Shown in pieces: positions 53,131-62,572 of a stretch of DNA of 64,000 nucleotides. This DNA comes from Gracilimonas sp031581265. GTDB taxonomy: Bacteria > Bacteroidota > Rhodothermia > Balneolales > Balneolaceae. The notes below the pieces were generated by a model. That model did no database searches and had not been told where the DNA came from. It saw only the letters and a program-made list of their open reading frames with translations. The stretch is taken from assembly GCF_031581265.1 (NCBI RefSeq), contig NZ_JAVLBQ010000001.1:171253-235252 (forward strand), read 5' to 3'. Position numbers and translations under genes: made by a program. Each line of letters begins with the position of its first letter. Position 1 is the first letter of the stretch.

Positions 53131-53832
53131 CTAATCCCTGACTAACTCATTTGCTAATTTATAAGATTCCGGGGTTCCGGCATCGGTCCACCATCCTTCC
53201 ATTTTAGAGCTTTTCATCGCTCCCTGATCGATATAGAAATTATTCACATCCGTAATCTCAAGTTCACCCCTTCCGGATGGCTTCAGGGTTTTAATACACT
53301 CAAAAACTTTTGAATCATAAAAATAGATACCGGTTACCGCGTAATTAGACTTAGGTTGCTCCGGTTTCTCCTCGATAGATTTTACCTGCTCTCCATCCAA
53401 TTCTGCCACTCCATATCGTTTGGGGTCAGGAACTTCCTTAATCAAAATCAGTGCGCCGGTACCATCGTAGTTATCCACGGCTTTTTGGAGGGATGCCTCA
53501 AAAATATTATCCCCTAAAATCACAATCATAGGTTCGTTGCCGGCAAAGTTTTTAGCGAGCCCAAGTGCCTGAGCAATTCCTCCTGCTTCATCCTGCACCT
53601 TATACGTGAAGCGGCAATCAAAATCTTTTCCTGACCCAAGTAAATTTACTACATCTCCCATATGCTCCGTACCGGTTACAATAAGTATCTCTTCTACACC
53701 AACTTCCGTTAACTTTTTGATGGGATGATAAATCATTGGTTTATTTCCAATCGGAAGAAGATGTTTATTCGTAACTTTAGTAAGCGGATATAAACGAGAA
53801 CCGGTTCCGCCGGCGAGTATAATTCCTTTCAT
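53131..53832 (-). CDS. rfbA: glucose-1-phosphate thymidylyltransferase (short type)
   Basis: 233 aa. Nucleotidyltransferase signature LAGGTGSRLYPLT (near 6), LPIGNKPMIYHPI (near 26), GDNIFE (near 108) and EEKPEQPKSNYAV (near 159). Shorter than classic RmlA (about 290) because it lacks the extra C-terminal regulatory helices, as in the RmlA-like short family; the intact rfb operon context supports the role. First gene of the operon. Confidence 0.9.
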   Translation of the reverse strand: MKGIILAGGTGSRLYPLTKVTNKHLLPIGNKPMIYHPIKKLTEVGVEEILIVTGTEHMGDVVNLLGSGKDFDCRFTYKVQDEAGGIAQALGLAKNFAGNEPMIVILGDNIFEASLQKAVDNYDGTGALILIKEVPDPKRYGVAELDGEQVKSIEEKPEQPKSNYAVTGIYFYDSKVFECIKTLKPSGRGELEITDVNNFYIDQGAMKSSKMEGWWTDAGTPESYKLANELVRD

Positions 53833-54026
53833 TTTTTGAATTGAGTTTTATGGTATTCTGATAATAACTTTGACTACTGTTAAACTACTCTTTCTTTTTT
53901 TGAATTTGAAGTGTTTTTTAATTGTTTATCATTTTGATTAATGAATATTAAATGCAGTTAGAATTGATTAATGTACCTGTTGGGAGCATTAATAGTGGTT
54001 ATATTTATATAGAATAAAATCATAGA

Positions 54027-55610
54027 ATGAGAAGTGTATTAAAAATATCGTCTGTAGCTGTCTTAATATTCTTTGCATTTAATGTACAAGGGTTTGGGCA
54101 AACTGTAACACCAACTTCTGATGGAACCGGAATATCTGCTGATAATGCACCGGCTGGAAATGGTGCATGGAGAACGCTAAATGATATTTTAATCGAAGAA
54201 ACTGCACCAGGTCAATTACAGCCAGGAGATATTCGACTTCAAGTCCCCAATGGCTTTGAATGGGATACCGGTGGAGCTGACCCAACTTTTAATGTTACTT
54301 CGCCAAAAAAGACTAACATTACTGTGACTTTATCAAGTCGAAGCTCAAGTGAAATCGTTTTTAACTTGTCCGGTACAAGTACAGGTCCTCCAAAAAATAA
54401 TCCCCATACAATTGAATTTGATGGCCTCAGAATACGGCCTTCCCAAGGCTCACCCTTAGCAAGCGGAGAAATCAGAAATGCCGGAAGTTCGGCACCCGGA
54501 GGAACTACCAACTACGGAACCATCAGTATGGTTGCCGGTGCGGATAATAAAGTGAGAGTTGAAACACAACCAAACTCATCTGGCTCGGTAGTAGCTGTAC
54601 AAGACCTTGAGGCAGGAAATTCTATTTCGGTATATTCTAATGTTCGTGACCAATTTAATAACTTTAAACGCAATGAATCAGCTACTTGGTCGCTTCAAAA
54701 TACTACAGACGGAGTTGTTATCAGCGACCTATCTGCATCCGGAACAAGTGCCACATTTACCGGAGATTTAGTAGGTTCTGCTAATATACAAGCAACTGTG
54801 GGCTCATTAAACACCGTTCAGTCGGGCACAATTACTGTAATACCCTCTAATGCCACTACCTTAATAATAGCTACACAGCCCTCATCCACAGCTACAGCAG
54901 GTACAACTTTTGGGACTCAACCGGTTATTGAAATTCAAGATGACTATACCAATGTTATTACCGATGACAACCTTACTCAAATTACCGCCTCAAGAAATAG
55001 TGGAGAAGGTGCATTACAAGGCACCAAAACAATCACAGTTAGTAATGGTATAGCTACATTTTCAAATTTAAGCCATCAAGTATCAAATACTATAGATCTT
55101 ACTTTCTCTGCAACCGGATTCAGTTCAGTTACATCCAATTCTATTACGATTAACCCGGCAGCAGCTGACAAATTAACCTTTACCGTTCAGCCCGCCAATG
55201 GAAATAGAAATACAGCCTTATCACCCCCGGTTGAAGTTCAAATTCAAGATCAATTTAGTAATAATGTATCCGATCAGGATACAACTGTCACTTTATCTTT
55301 AAACAGTGGCTCTGGTAATATTAGTGGTAATACTGCCACAACCAATGCTAGTGGAACAGCTGTATTTAATTCTGTCTCTTTCAATCAAACAGGAACGAAG
55401 AATATTATTGCCTCTGCTACAGGACTTAACAGCTCTGGAGTAAGTAATGATTTTACTATAGCCAACGCAGGTACCCTGGCAGGTTTTGAAATAGAACTAT
55501 CCGGAGGTGGAACTATCGGGACACAAACAGCCGGGAAAACGACAAGTAGTACGGCTCAGGGTAAATCCTTCTCAAGAACTGCAAGATGGCACGTATTGGG
55601 CCCGCATTAA
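54027..55610 (+). CDS. secreted protein with Ig-like (Big-type) repeats, broken at its 3' end
   Basis: 527 aa with a signal peptide (ending VQGFGQ). After an N-terminal domain (about 28-170) come at least three Ig-like units of about 95 aa: near 175-270 (ETQPNSSGSVVAVQDLEAGN), 278-375 (IATQPSSTATAGTTFGTQPV) and 378-475 (FTVQPANGNRNTALSPPVEV), each with a QDQFxN- or QDDYTN-type strand. A fourth unit starts at GFEIELSGGGTIGTQTAGK and then runs out of frame: the last about 20 residues are nonsense. The continuation lies in the +1 frame at 55541. Start is ATG with signal peptide. Likely a surface adhesin-type protein. Confidence 0.75.
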   Translation: MRSVLKISSVAVLIFFAFNVQGFGQTVTPTSDGTGISADNAPAGNGAWRTLNDILIEETAPGQLQPGDIRLQVPNGFEWDTGGADPTFNVTSPKKTNITVTLSSRSSSEIVFNLSGTSTGPPKNNPHTIEFDGLRIRPSQGSPLASGEIRNAGSSAPGGTTNYGTISMVAGADNKVRVETQPNSSGSVVAVQDLEAGNSISVYSNVRDQFNNFKRNESATWSLQNTTDGVVISDLSASGTSATFTGDLVGSANIQATVGSLNTVQSGTITVIPSNATTLIIATQPSSTATAGTTFGTQPVIEIQDDYTNVITDDNLTQITASRNSGEGALQGTKTITVSNGIATFSNLSHQVSNTIDLTFSATGFSSVTSNSITINPAAADKLTFTVQPANGNRNTALSPPVEVQIQDQFSNNVSDQDTTVTLSLNSGSGNISGNTATTNASGTAVFNSVSFNQTGTKNIIASATGLNSSGVSNDFTIANAGTLAGFEIELSGGGTIGTQTAGKTTSSTAQGKSFSRTARWHVLGPH

Positions 55611-56073
55611 AACAACATCTACCCCGGAAAGTCCACCCGTAGAAGTTGGCTCTGATGATAATGTAACTGCACGTGTGGGGATTAATATAGAACAAGTAAC
55701 AGGCCTTTTTTATAAGAAGGGAGACGTAACTACAGGAATTGAAGTTGATGAAATTCAAAATACCATTATTGAAGAAAACGGCCAAAAAAGATTGGTAATT
55801 CTTGCAGATTATCAAAGAACTGGAAATTCCCCATTTTTAGGTTCCATAACAACAACTTTACAAGAACAGGGTGGAGAGACAATTGAAGAAAGATTCCGCT
55901 CTACTTCTCTTTACTTCGATGGAACGCAAAGAGAAGAATTTGATATTACGGATTTAGAATCCGGTCAATATACTGTAAGCATAAATTTTCGATCCCAGAG
56001 AAGTGATATTTCATCTGATGATCTCATCCAAATGGAACCCGTTACTGCTACAACCACTGTAATTATCCCATAA
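55541..56073 (+). pseudogene. C-terminal continuation in a shifted frame (chaperone/adhesin-like beta domains)
   Basis: Open frame +1 relative to the preceding Ig-like protein, without its own signal peptide or clear start. It reads VVRLRVNPSQELQDGTYWAR (near the junction), then VTARVGINIEQVTGLFYKKG and a beta-rich domain ending QMEPVTATTTVIIP. The first part has a faint resemblance to the strand pattern of fimbrial periplasmic chaperones (DGxYxxxI... VxxxI.I), and it precedes a usher-like gene by 1 base. Either a 1-base insertion in GGGAAAACG (55535-55545 region) or a deletion junction joined two proteins. Assignment is weak. Confidence 0.5.
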
Positions 56074-56074
56074 G

Positions 56075-58765
56075 GTGCACAAACGTTGGCTACATTATTT
56101 TTTAAAATTATCGATTGTTCTTGTAGGCTTTGGGGCTTTATATGAGCCTTCATACGCCCAAAACAATGATACTGAAGAGGTAGAAGTTTACCTCGACTTT
56201 CGTCATCGAGGCGTCATAAGTTCTGTTGTTATAGCTTATTATAAAAATGACGAATTTTATCTTCCCATATCCGAGCTCTTTTCTCTTTTTAACATTGATC
56301 ACCAAATAAACGGTTTGGTAATTGAGGGTCGTTTCGGGCTCAATCAAACTACCTACCGCGTTGATTTTCAGGAAAATCGCATCCGCTTTGGAGATGAGAC
56401 CATTCAACTCACGGCTGATGATTACCTGGTAAAAGAATTGGATTCCTATCTACGCGCCGACATCTTTTATAAGGCCTTTGCCCTGGATTTTACCATCAAC
56501 TTCAATAACCTAACGTTAGACCTCCAGACTGAGCAGGAACTTCCCGCTATAGAACAAGCTATTAGAAGGCAGCGTCGGCAAGTAGCAAACAGAAATCGAA
56601 TTATTAATCAAGAACAGTATGATCTTAAGTATGGACGGGAACGTCCTTTCTTAGATGGCGGATTTATAGATTATAATCTTTCTTCCAGCTTAGGCAGTAA
56701 CAATGTCTATAACTTTAATACCAATCTTGGCCTCCAAATACTTGGAGGAGACTTGCAAGGAAATATCTTTGGAAGCTACTCACAAAACTTCAACAATATT
56801 GCTACTGATAATTTGCGCTGGCGTCACATGTTCAGGGATCAGCCCTGGCTCACCAAGCTAACTGTTGGACAAACGACTACCGACGGATTTGCAAGAAATA
56901 ATTATACCGGCATTCGTATTTCAAATGAACCCATCGAACCCCGAAGACTTTTTGACGAATTTGAGATTCAAGGTTCCACCATTCCACAATCTGAAGTGGA
57001 ATTATACTTAAATAATGCCCTCATTGATTTTCAACAAGCCGGTGAATTGGGAAATTATCGATTTTTAACTCCCATCACTTACGGAACCTCACAGTTAGAT
57101 CTTAGAATCTACGGTCCTACCGGACAGATCATAGAACGGTCTCAAAGAATTCAGATTCCTTTTACTTTTCAGCCTAAAGGAGTCTTTAACTACACTATAA
57201 ATGCAGGTAAACTGGATAATCCTGTATTTGGTGAAACTACTCAAGACCTAACAGCTCAAGGCAATGGCGCTTATGGATTAACTGAATGGCTTACCGCCAA
57301 AGCCGGGGTGGAATATTACCAAGGCTTCCATGATGCAGTGCCCACCTTCACCTCCTCTATTTCTTCCCGTATTCTCTCTAATTATATCCTCACCTTAGAA
57401 GCGGCATCGGAAGCCTATTACCGAGGCACACTAAACGTTATTTACCCAAATTCAGCAAGCCTCAATTTTGATTACACCGAGTTTTCAAGTAACTCCAATA
57501 TCTACAATCCTTCAAATGATAATAGAAGAATTATAGCAAGTGCGTTTTATCCCTTTAACTTTTGGGGAGTCCCGCTAAATATTCGAACCTCCACATTTTC
57601 CCGAATTCGTCCAAACTCATCCACTACCACTTTCAGAACCGATTTAAATTCCAGAATCGGTAGAATGAATTTTAGAATAGGGTACAGTGACCGTTATACC
57701 GGCAAGATTGATCTATTAAATCCAACTACTACCGCTTATCTGGAATCCTCTGCTACGTATAATATTAGCCAAAATCGAAATTTACCGACATATATTCGCG
57801 GAGTTTTTCTCAGGGCACAAATGAGATATCAGCCCACTACAAATCAGATTGAATCAGCTGAAGCATTTATATCTCGTAATGTGTTCCAAAAGGGACGATT
57901 CCAAATTTCTTTCGGCAGAAATTTCATCAACAATTACAGTAATGTTCGGTTTAGCTTAGTGGTAGATTTTGATAAAGTAAGATCCAACACCACCTTCAAT
58001 AACCTGCGGGGTAGCAGTAATTTATCGCAAAATATTCGCGGCTCCATAGGTTACGATACGAATTATAATAATTTCATCTTCACAAGTCGTGACCAAGTAG
58101 GTCGTTCCGGTGCTGCTATCCAAATGTATGTTGATAACAACGATAATGGCACCTATGATGATGAAGATGATATAGTTCGAAGTAATTCCGCTATTCGAAT
58201 ACAAAGATCAGGAGCATCCAGCATTCAAAAGAATGGAATACTTTATTATACACAGATGCAGCCCTACTTTTACTATAACATTGAGATGAACAAGGGAGCC
58301 ATTGATAATCCCATGTTAGTTCCGGAGTTTGAGAAATTTGGATTTATATCAGACCCAAATCGTTTTAAAAAAGTAGAAATTCCATTTTACATGTCGGAGG
58401 TTATAGAAGGAACGGTACAACGTGAAATATCAAGCGGAGATAGAAGGTCAGTTGCCGGGCTTAGGTTATTTTTAACCAACCTGGATAACAATACTCGCAA
58501 AGAATTGAGAACTTTTTCTGATGGTCTGTTTTATGACTACGAAGTACGCCCCGGTTCCTATGAATTAGAAATTGATTCAACTCAGCTTGAGTTATTAAAT
58601 GTCATCTCCGTGCCTGAGAAGCTTAATTTTGAGGTAGAAGCAGAGGCTCAGGGAGATTTTATTGAAGGGCTAAACTTTTTACTGAAACCTAAAAGCACAT
58701 CAAAACTTAGGGAAGACAAATCTGAAGACAACCTCAAAGTTGATTCATCACCCGAAAAACCATAA
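56075..58765 (+). CDS. usher-like (FimD/PapC-type) outer-membrane protein
   Basis: 896 aa from GTG 56075, signal peptide ending YEPSYAQ. N-terminal periplasmic part (about 30-150, VEVYLDFRHRGVISSVVIAY and LPISELFSLF) resembles the N-domain of ushers; about 190-720 is a beta-strand-rich barrel with alternating aromatic strands, a QIPFTFQPKGVFNYTINAG segment typical of ushers, and a DxDxNGxxDxxDD stretch (near 700, VDNNDNGTYDDEDD). C-terminal domain about 770-880. No signature is decisive; ushers secrete and assemble pilus subunits. Immediately downstream of the Ig-like protein (1-base gap). Confidence 0.65.
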   Translation: MHKRWLHYFLKLSIVLVGFGALYEPSYAQNNDTEEVEVYLDFRHRGVISSVVIAYYKNDEFYLPISELFSLFNIDHQINGLVIEGRFGLNQTTYRVDFQENRIRFGDETIQLTADDYLVKELDSYLRADIFYKAFALDFTINFNNLTLDLQTEQELPAIEQAIRRQRRQVANRNRIINQEQYDLKYGRERPFLDGGFIDYNLSSSLGSNNVYNFNTNLGLQILGGDLQGNIFGSYSQNFNNIATDNLRWRHMFRDQPWLTKLTVGQTTTDGFARNNYTGIRISNEPIEPRRLFDEFEIQGSTIPQSEVELYLNNALIDFQQAGELGNYRFLTPITYGTSQLDLRIYGPTGQIIERSQRIQIPFTFQPKGVFNYTINAGKLDNPVFGETTQDLTAQGNGAYGLTEWLTAKAGVEYYQGFHDAVPTFTSSISSRILSNYILTLEAASEAYYRGTLNVIYPNSASLNFDYTEFSSNSNIYNPSNDNRRIIASAFYPFNFWGVPLNIRTSTFSRIRPNSSTTTFRTDLNSRIGRMNFRIGYSDRYTGKIDLLNPTTTAYLESSATYNISQNRNLPTYIRGVFLRAQMRYQPTTNQIESAEAFISRNVFQKGRFQISFGRNFINNYSNVRFSLVVDFDKVRSNTTFNNLRGSSNLSQNIRGSIGYDTNYNNFIFTSRDQVGRSGAAIQMYVDNNDNGTYDDEDDIVRSNSAIRIQRSGASSIQKNGILYYTQMQPYFYYNIEMNKGAIDNPMLVPEFEKFGFISDPNRFKKVEIPFYMSEVIEGTVQREISSGDRRSVAGLRLFLTNLDNNTRKELRTFSDGLFYDYEVRPGSYELEIDSTQLELLNVISVPEKLNFEVEAEAQGDFIEGLNFLLKPKSTSKLREDKSEDNLKVDSSPEKP

Positions 58766-58770
58766 ACATT

Positions 58771-60276
58771 TCAAATAACCTGCTTCCTCATCCTCGCCAC
58801 CGGTTCATTCAGTTGCTCCCGGTATTTGCTTACCGTTCGGCGGGCTACTTTATACCCTTCTTCATTTAAAAGATCCGTCAGCTTTTGATCGCTATAAGGT
58901 TTTCGTTTGTCTTCATTGTCAATCAATCGCTGTAATATATTTTTCACCTCACGGTTTGAGACTTCTTCCCCGCTTTCCGTTTCGAGTCCCTCGTTGAAAA
59001 AGTATTTCAGTTCGTATACCCCAAAATGGGTTTGCACATATTTCCCATTTACCACTCGTGATACCGTAGATATATCCATCCCAATGCGTTCCGCTATATC
59101 TTTTAAGATCATGGGTTTTATTCCTTCCCCATACTTGAAAAAATCTTCCTGCAGGGCCACAATCGTTTTCATGATATTCATCAGCGTATTTTGGCGCTGT
59201 TTAATAGATTCGATAAACCACTGGGCGGAGTTGATCTTGTTTTTCATAAAGGAATGCGTTTCCTCATCGGTATTCTTCTCTTTTTTGGCTTTAATCTCCT
59301 CCCACATCTCCTTGTACTCCGGTGAGATTCGAAGGGACGGAGCATTTCTCTGGTTCAAGTTGATCACGAATTCAGCGCGATCCGAACCGCCCTCACCCTC
59401 CCCTTTCCAATACACCTCGAAATCGGGTTCAATATAATTTTGGGTCTCTTCCATATCACTGGCAACCGCTCCGGGCTTAGGGTCCATTTGCCGGATGGTC
59501 TCGAAGGCATCCTGCAGCTCTTGCCGGGTGATATCAAACTTCTTGAGTAGCTTTTTGAAGTGCTTTTTCTCAAATGACTTCCACTCATCTCTCACTATTT
59601 TAATTGCCAGGTCTCTGGCCGGTAATTTCTTTTCTGACGCTTTCAGCTGAATCAGTAAACAATCCTGAAGGTCCCGAGAAGCGATACCGATTGGATCCAG
59701 TTGCTGAATTTTTTTTCTTACTTCTTCAACCTTTTCTTCATCCACCAATATGCCCTGGTTGAAAGCAATATTATCGACTACGGCCTCCAGCTCCCGGCGG
59801 AAATAGCCGTCTTCATCCAGGGAACCTAATATTTGATCGGCAATGAGTTGCTCCTCGTCCGAGAGATCAAGTAAGGCTACTTGTTCTTCAAGTTGCTCTA
59901 AGAAGGAAGCATGATAGGGGTTAGGTAATTCTTTCCATTCTTCTATCTCAGGATTGTAATTAGAGCTGTTAAAATTTTCGCCGTCATATTCTGTATTTCT
60001 CTCAAAGTCATCCCAATCTACTTCGTGCTCTTCCAAACTTTCCAGGGCTTCCTCAGAATCAGTCTCTTCCTCCGATTCGGACAAACTAATTGCTTCTGCC
60101 TCATGATCATCCACTTCTTCCAACACCGGGTTGGCTTCCATTTCTTCTTTGATACGCTGCTCTAATGCAATGGTCGGCAATTGCAGTAATTTTATATACT
60201 GTAACTGCTGCGGTGATAATTTCTGCTGAAGATTCTGCTGCTGTTTTTGTCCTATATTTTGTTGGTTCTTCAGCAT
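58771..60276 (-). CDS. rpoN: RNA polymerase sigma-54 factor
   Basis: 501 aa. Gln-rich activator-binding region I at the start (QKLSPQQLQYIKLLQLPTIA), an acidic linker (about 55-115), the core-binding domain, an HTH (IAERIGMDISTVSRVVNGKY near 390), and the RpoN box ARRTVSKYREQL near 480. Recognises -24/-12 promoters and needs enhancer-binding proteins; none is next to it. Its start overlaps the DUF3109 stop (TAATG), so the two are coupled. Confidence 0.95.
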   Translation of the reverse strand: MLKNQQNIGQKQQQNLQQKLSPQQLQYIKLLQLPTIALEQRIKEEMEANPVLEEVDDHEAEAISLSESEEETDSEEALESLEEHEVDWDDFERNTEYDGENFNSSNYNPEIEEWKELPNPYHASFLEQLEEQVALLDLSDEEQLIADQILGSLDEDGYFRRELEAVVDNIAFNQGILVDEEKVEEVRKKIQQLDPIGIASRDLQDCLLIQLKASEKKLPARDLAIKIVRDEWKSFEKKHFKKLLKKFDITRQELQDAFETIRQMDPKPGAVASDMEETQNYIEPDFEVYWKGEGEGGSDRAEFVINLNQRNAPSLRISPEYKEMWEEIKAKKEKNTDEETHSFMKNKINSAQWFIESIKQRQNTLMNIMKTIVALQEDFFKYGEGIKPMILKDIAERIGMDISTVSRVVNGKYVQTHFGVYELKYFFNEGLETESGEEVSNREVKNILQRLIDNEDKRKPYSDQKLTDLLNEEGYKVARRTVSKYREQLNEPVARMRKQVI

Positions 60277-60854
60277 TACTTCTTGCTCCTTACTTCTTCA
60301 CAGCTTTCTTTAAATTCAGTAAACCATTCTTCTCCATACCTTCGCACCAAAGGTTTTTTTAGAAAATCAGCGAGATAAGCTCCTTCCTTCTCCCCTTTCT
60401 CACAAGCTGTAGAACACAATTTGGGTACGTACTCGAAATTGGCATAATCAAAACCCGCTATGTGCTTCAACCTGACCGGAAATAAATGGCAACTCAGTGG
60501 TTTCTCCCAATTAAAACGACCTTCAAAATAGGCTTTCTGAATGGCGCAATAGGCCACTTCATGTTCATCATATTGTACAAAAATACATTCTTTAGAATCT
60601 ACTGTACTGATTTCGTACCCGCTTTTGGCATTTCCCTTCACGACTCCATCTTTTTCCGCCACTTGCACAGATTGTTGAGGCAATTCCTCTTTTAGCTGTC
60701 GAAAAGCCTTATTGAGAACCGGTATTTCATCTTGAGTCACAGGCGCACCGGCATCCCCTACCACACAGCACGCCCCTTTGCAGCGAGGCAAATCGCAAGC
60801 AAACTTTGCGGTGGCAATGTCATCGGAAAGAATGGTGTTCTGAACTTTAAACAT
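60276..60854 (-). CDS. DUF3109 family cysteine-rich protein
   Basis: 192 aa. Cys pattern CDLPRCKGACCVVGD (near 20) plus CIFVQYDEHEVAYCAIQ (near 88), CHLFPVRL (near 120) and LCSTACEKG (near 145) fits the DUF3109/YkgJ-type zinc/iron-sulfur family. Function unknown. First gene of a pair with rpoN; no other neighbour on this strand. Confidence 0.87.
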   Translation of the reverse strand: MFKVQNTILSDDIATAKFACDLPRCKGACCVVGDAGAPVTQDEIPVLNKAFRQLKEELPQQSVQVAEKDGVVKGNAKSGYEISTVDSKECIFVQYDEHEVAYCAIQKAYFEGRFNWEKPLSCHLFPVRLKHIAGFDYANFEYVPKLCSTACEKGEKEGAYLADFLKKPLVRRYGEEWFTEFKESCEEVRSKK

Positions 60855-61010
60855 ATTTCAAGATAAGAATCAGTGGGACTTTTATCGAAGTAATAACCGG
60901 TATTTTTTGGTTTTGTTTTAAAGGGTGGGATTATTTCTCGAAATAGGATATCGGGTATGTGAAAGAATATTGGAGCTTGTTTAGACCTGTTTAACTTTTT
61001 TCTTTTAAGA

Positions 61011-61418
61011 TTAATCCTTAACCCAATTTTCAACTTTTATATTATCCACTCTCTTAAACTCTCTTGTATTATTTGTTACAAGTACAGCCCCGATACTACG
61101 AGCGTGTGCGGCTATCAGTAAATCCATTGAACCGATAGGAGTTCCTTTACTTGCTAATGTAGAACGTATTTTTCCATACTCAATAGCTGCAGAAGAAGTA
61201 AAGTCAAGTATCTCTAACGGTAACAAAAATTGATCTAAAGCTTCCTGATTTTTTGTTTGTTTTGAACTTTTTGCAATCCCGTATTGCATTTCAGCAAGAG
61301 TAATGGAAGAAATAGCAACATCCCCTAAAGCTAAACTCCTGAATTTCTTAAATACTTGCTCAGGCTTTCTCTTAATGATATAAATACAAATATTGGTGTC
61401 AAGGAGATATTTAATCAT
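61011..61418 (-). CDS. vapC: VapC-type PIN-domain ribonuclease toxin
   Basis: 135 aa. PIN acidic residues are visible: D7 in YLLDTNICIYII, E in SITLAEMQYGIAKS (near 43), D in IGSMDLLIAAHA (near 99) and the final acidic N/D around VTNNTREFKRV (near 117). Cuts RNA, often tRNA. Overlaps vapB by 4 bases (ATGA). Confidence 0.93.
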   Translation of the reverse strand: MIKYLLDTNICIYIIKRKPEQVFKKFRSLALGDVAISSITLAEMQYGIAKSSKQTKNQEALDQFLLPLEILDFTSSAAIEYGKIRSTLASKGTPIGSMDLLIAAHARSIGAVLVTNNTREFKRVDNIKVENWVKD

Positions 61419-61651
61419 TCAAAAAATTCTCTTTCCTGTATTTTTGGTTCTTCTCTCTCATTTAAAAAATCGTCTGAAAACATATTTGTACTCTGGATTA
61501 AAGACTCCCAAGGATTATGATATGGAATTACATATATGGAATTCCCAACTTTCTTCAGGTACACTTTGTCATCCTCAATTTTAAATCCTTCCGGAATGTG
61601 GATTATTTGAGAACCAGATTCTTTTGTGACTTTTACAGTTTCAAACGGCAT
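61415..61651 (-). CDS. vapB: VapB-type AbrB/SpoVT antitoxin
   Basis: 78 aa from ATG 61651 (MPFETVKVTKESGSQIIHIP); the open frame extends to a TTG at 61699, but the ATG gives the usual VapB length. N-terminal swapped-hairpin AbrB region (SGSQIIHIPEGFKIEDDKVY), then a toxin-binding tail NPWESLIQSTNMFSDDFLNE ending EREFFE. Blocks VapC and represses the operon. Confidence 0.9.
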   Translation of the reverse strand: MPFETVKVTKESGSQIIHIPEGFKIEDDKVYLKKVGNSIYVIPYHNPWESLIQSTNMFSDDFLNEREEPKIQEREFFE

Positions 61652-61802
61652 ATCTTCTATTTTCTTTAAAGCTTCTTTAATTAACGAAATATTAGTCAAA
61701 AAAGTTATTTCTTTTTAAAATATGATCACACAATCTAAGTCTTTCTAAACTTTAGCAGGTTATTATTTGTGATAATTTTAGATCGGCTCTATCTTCAACC
61801 CC

Positions 61803-62069
61803 ATGAGAAAACTCACACCATCTGAACGCAAAATTTTAGACCGGCTTATTTTTCCGGAACCTTTCGAAGTGATACAGGAAGAAACGGATCTGGCTTATGG
61901 GGAAATCAGGGATGACCTTATTAACCTTATGAATTCAAGACTCATTGAGGTTGTAGATCCCAAAAATGCATCAACCAACAGAACTTATGTTTTTGATGCC
62001 GATCATGTTAAAGATTCTACGTACAGAATTACCAAATCAGGAATTAACCATATGAAAAAACAATCATGA
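61803..62069 (+). CDS. small winged-helix-like protein of unknown function
   Basis: 88 aa. Helix-rich start (LTPSERKILDRLIFPEPFEV) and a middle GEIRDDLINLMNSRLIEV that looks like a winged-helix recognition pair; the end is YRITKSGINHMKKQS, typical of small transcription or accessory factors. Overlaps the start of the biotin carrier gene (ATGA), so the two are coupled. Not recognised. Confidence 0.65.
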   Translation: MRKLTPSERKILDRLIFPEPFEVIQEETDLAYGEIRDDLINLMNSRLIEVVDPKNASTNRTYVFDADHVKDSTYRITKSGINHMKKQS

Positions 62070-62572
62070 AGTTCCAGGCTATAATCAACGAAAAAGAGTT
62101 CGATATTGAACTGAACCCTGAAGACGGCACATTTCTATCAGATGATGCTAATGGTTCCTACACTTTTGAAGAAGTTAATGGGAGGTATATCCTCCGAACG
62201 GGAACAAAAACCTACAAAATCGATAACATCAGGAAAGAAGGTGCCTCCATTGAGTTCTCCATGAATGGCACCTGGCACACCGTAGATGTTAAAGATGAAC
62301 AAGAACTGCTGCTGGATCGATTAGGATTTAAAACCGGTGCTGCTGCAGCCGAAGGAATTCTAAATGCACCAATGCCCGGTAAAATTCTTGAGATCATGGT
62401 TGCCGAAGGCGATGAAGTTGAAAAAGATCAGCCCCTTGTTATCTTGGAAGCCATGAAAATGGAGAATGAACTTAAAGCCCCGATATCAGGAACCATCGCT
62501 TCCATATCAGCGGATGTAGGCCAGTCTTTAGAAAAAAAATCACCCATATTAGAGATCGAAACCATTGGATAA
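62066..62572 (+). CDS. biotin/lipoyl carrier protein (carboxylase BCCP subunit)
   Basis: 168 aa. C-terminal biotinyl domain (about 92-168) with the carrier Lys in EAMKMENEL (near 131). The N-terminal about 80 aa is a beta domain as in propionyl-/acetyl-CoA carboxylase carrier proteins. No biotin carboxylase or carboxyltransferase is next to it; partner genes must be elsewhere. Overlaps murA by 8 bases. Confidence 0.87.
   Translation: MKFQAIINEKEFDIELNPEDGTFLSDDANGSYTFEEVNGRYILRTGTKTYKIDNIRKEGASIEFSMNGTWHTVDVKDEQELLLDRLGFKTGAAAAEGILNAPMPGKILEIMVAEGDEVEKDQPLVILEAMKMENELKAPISGTIASISADVGQSLEKKSPILEIETIG

Noticed and set aside
55525..55560. Programmed -1 frameshift at GGGAAAACG
   Set aside because: The needed shift is +1, not -1, and the run does not give a standard slippery heptamer in the right frame; a 1-base insertion or deletion junction explains it better.
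58907..59437. 176-aa open frame opposite rpoN
   Set aside because: Shadow; the rpoN protein reads cleanly with HTH and RpoN box.
60758..61033. 91-aa open frame overlapping the DUF3109 start
   Set aside because: Overlaps the well-supported Cys-rich gene on the same strand in another frame; no features.
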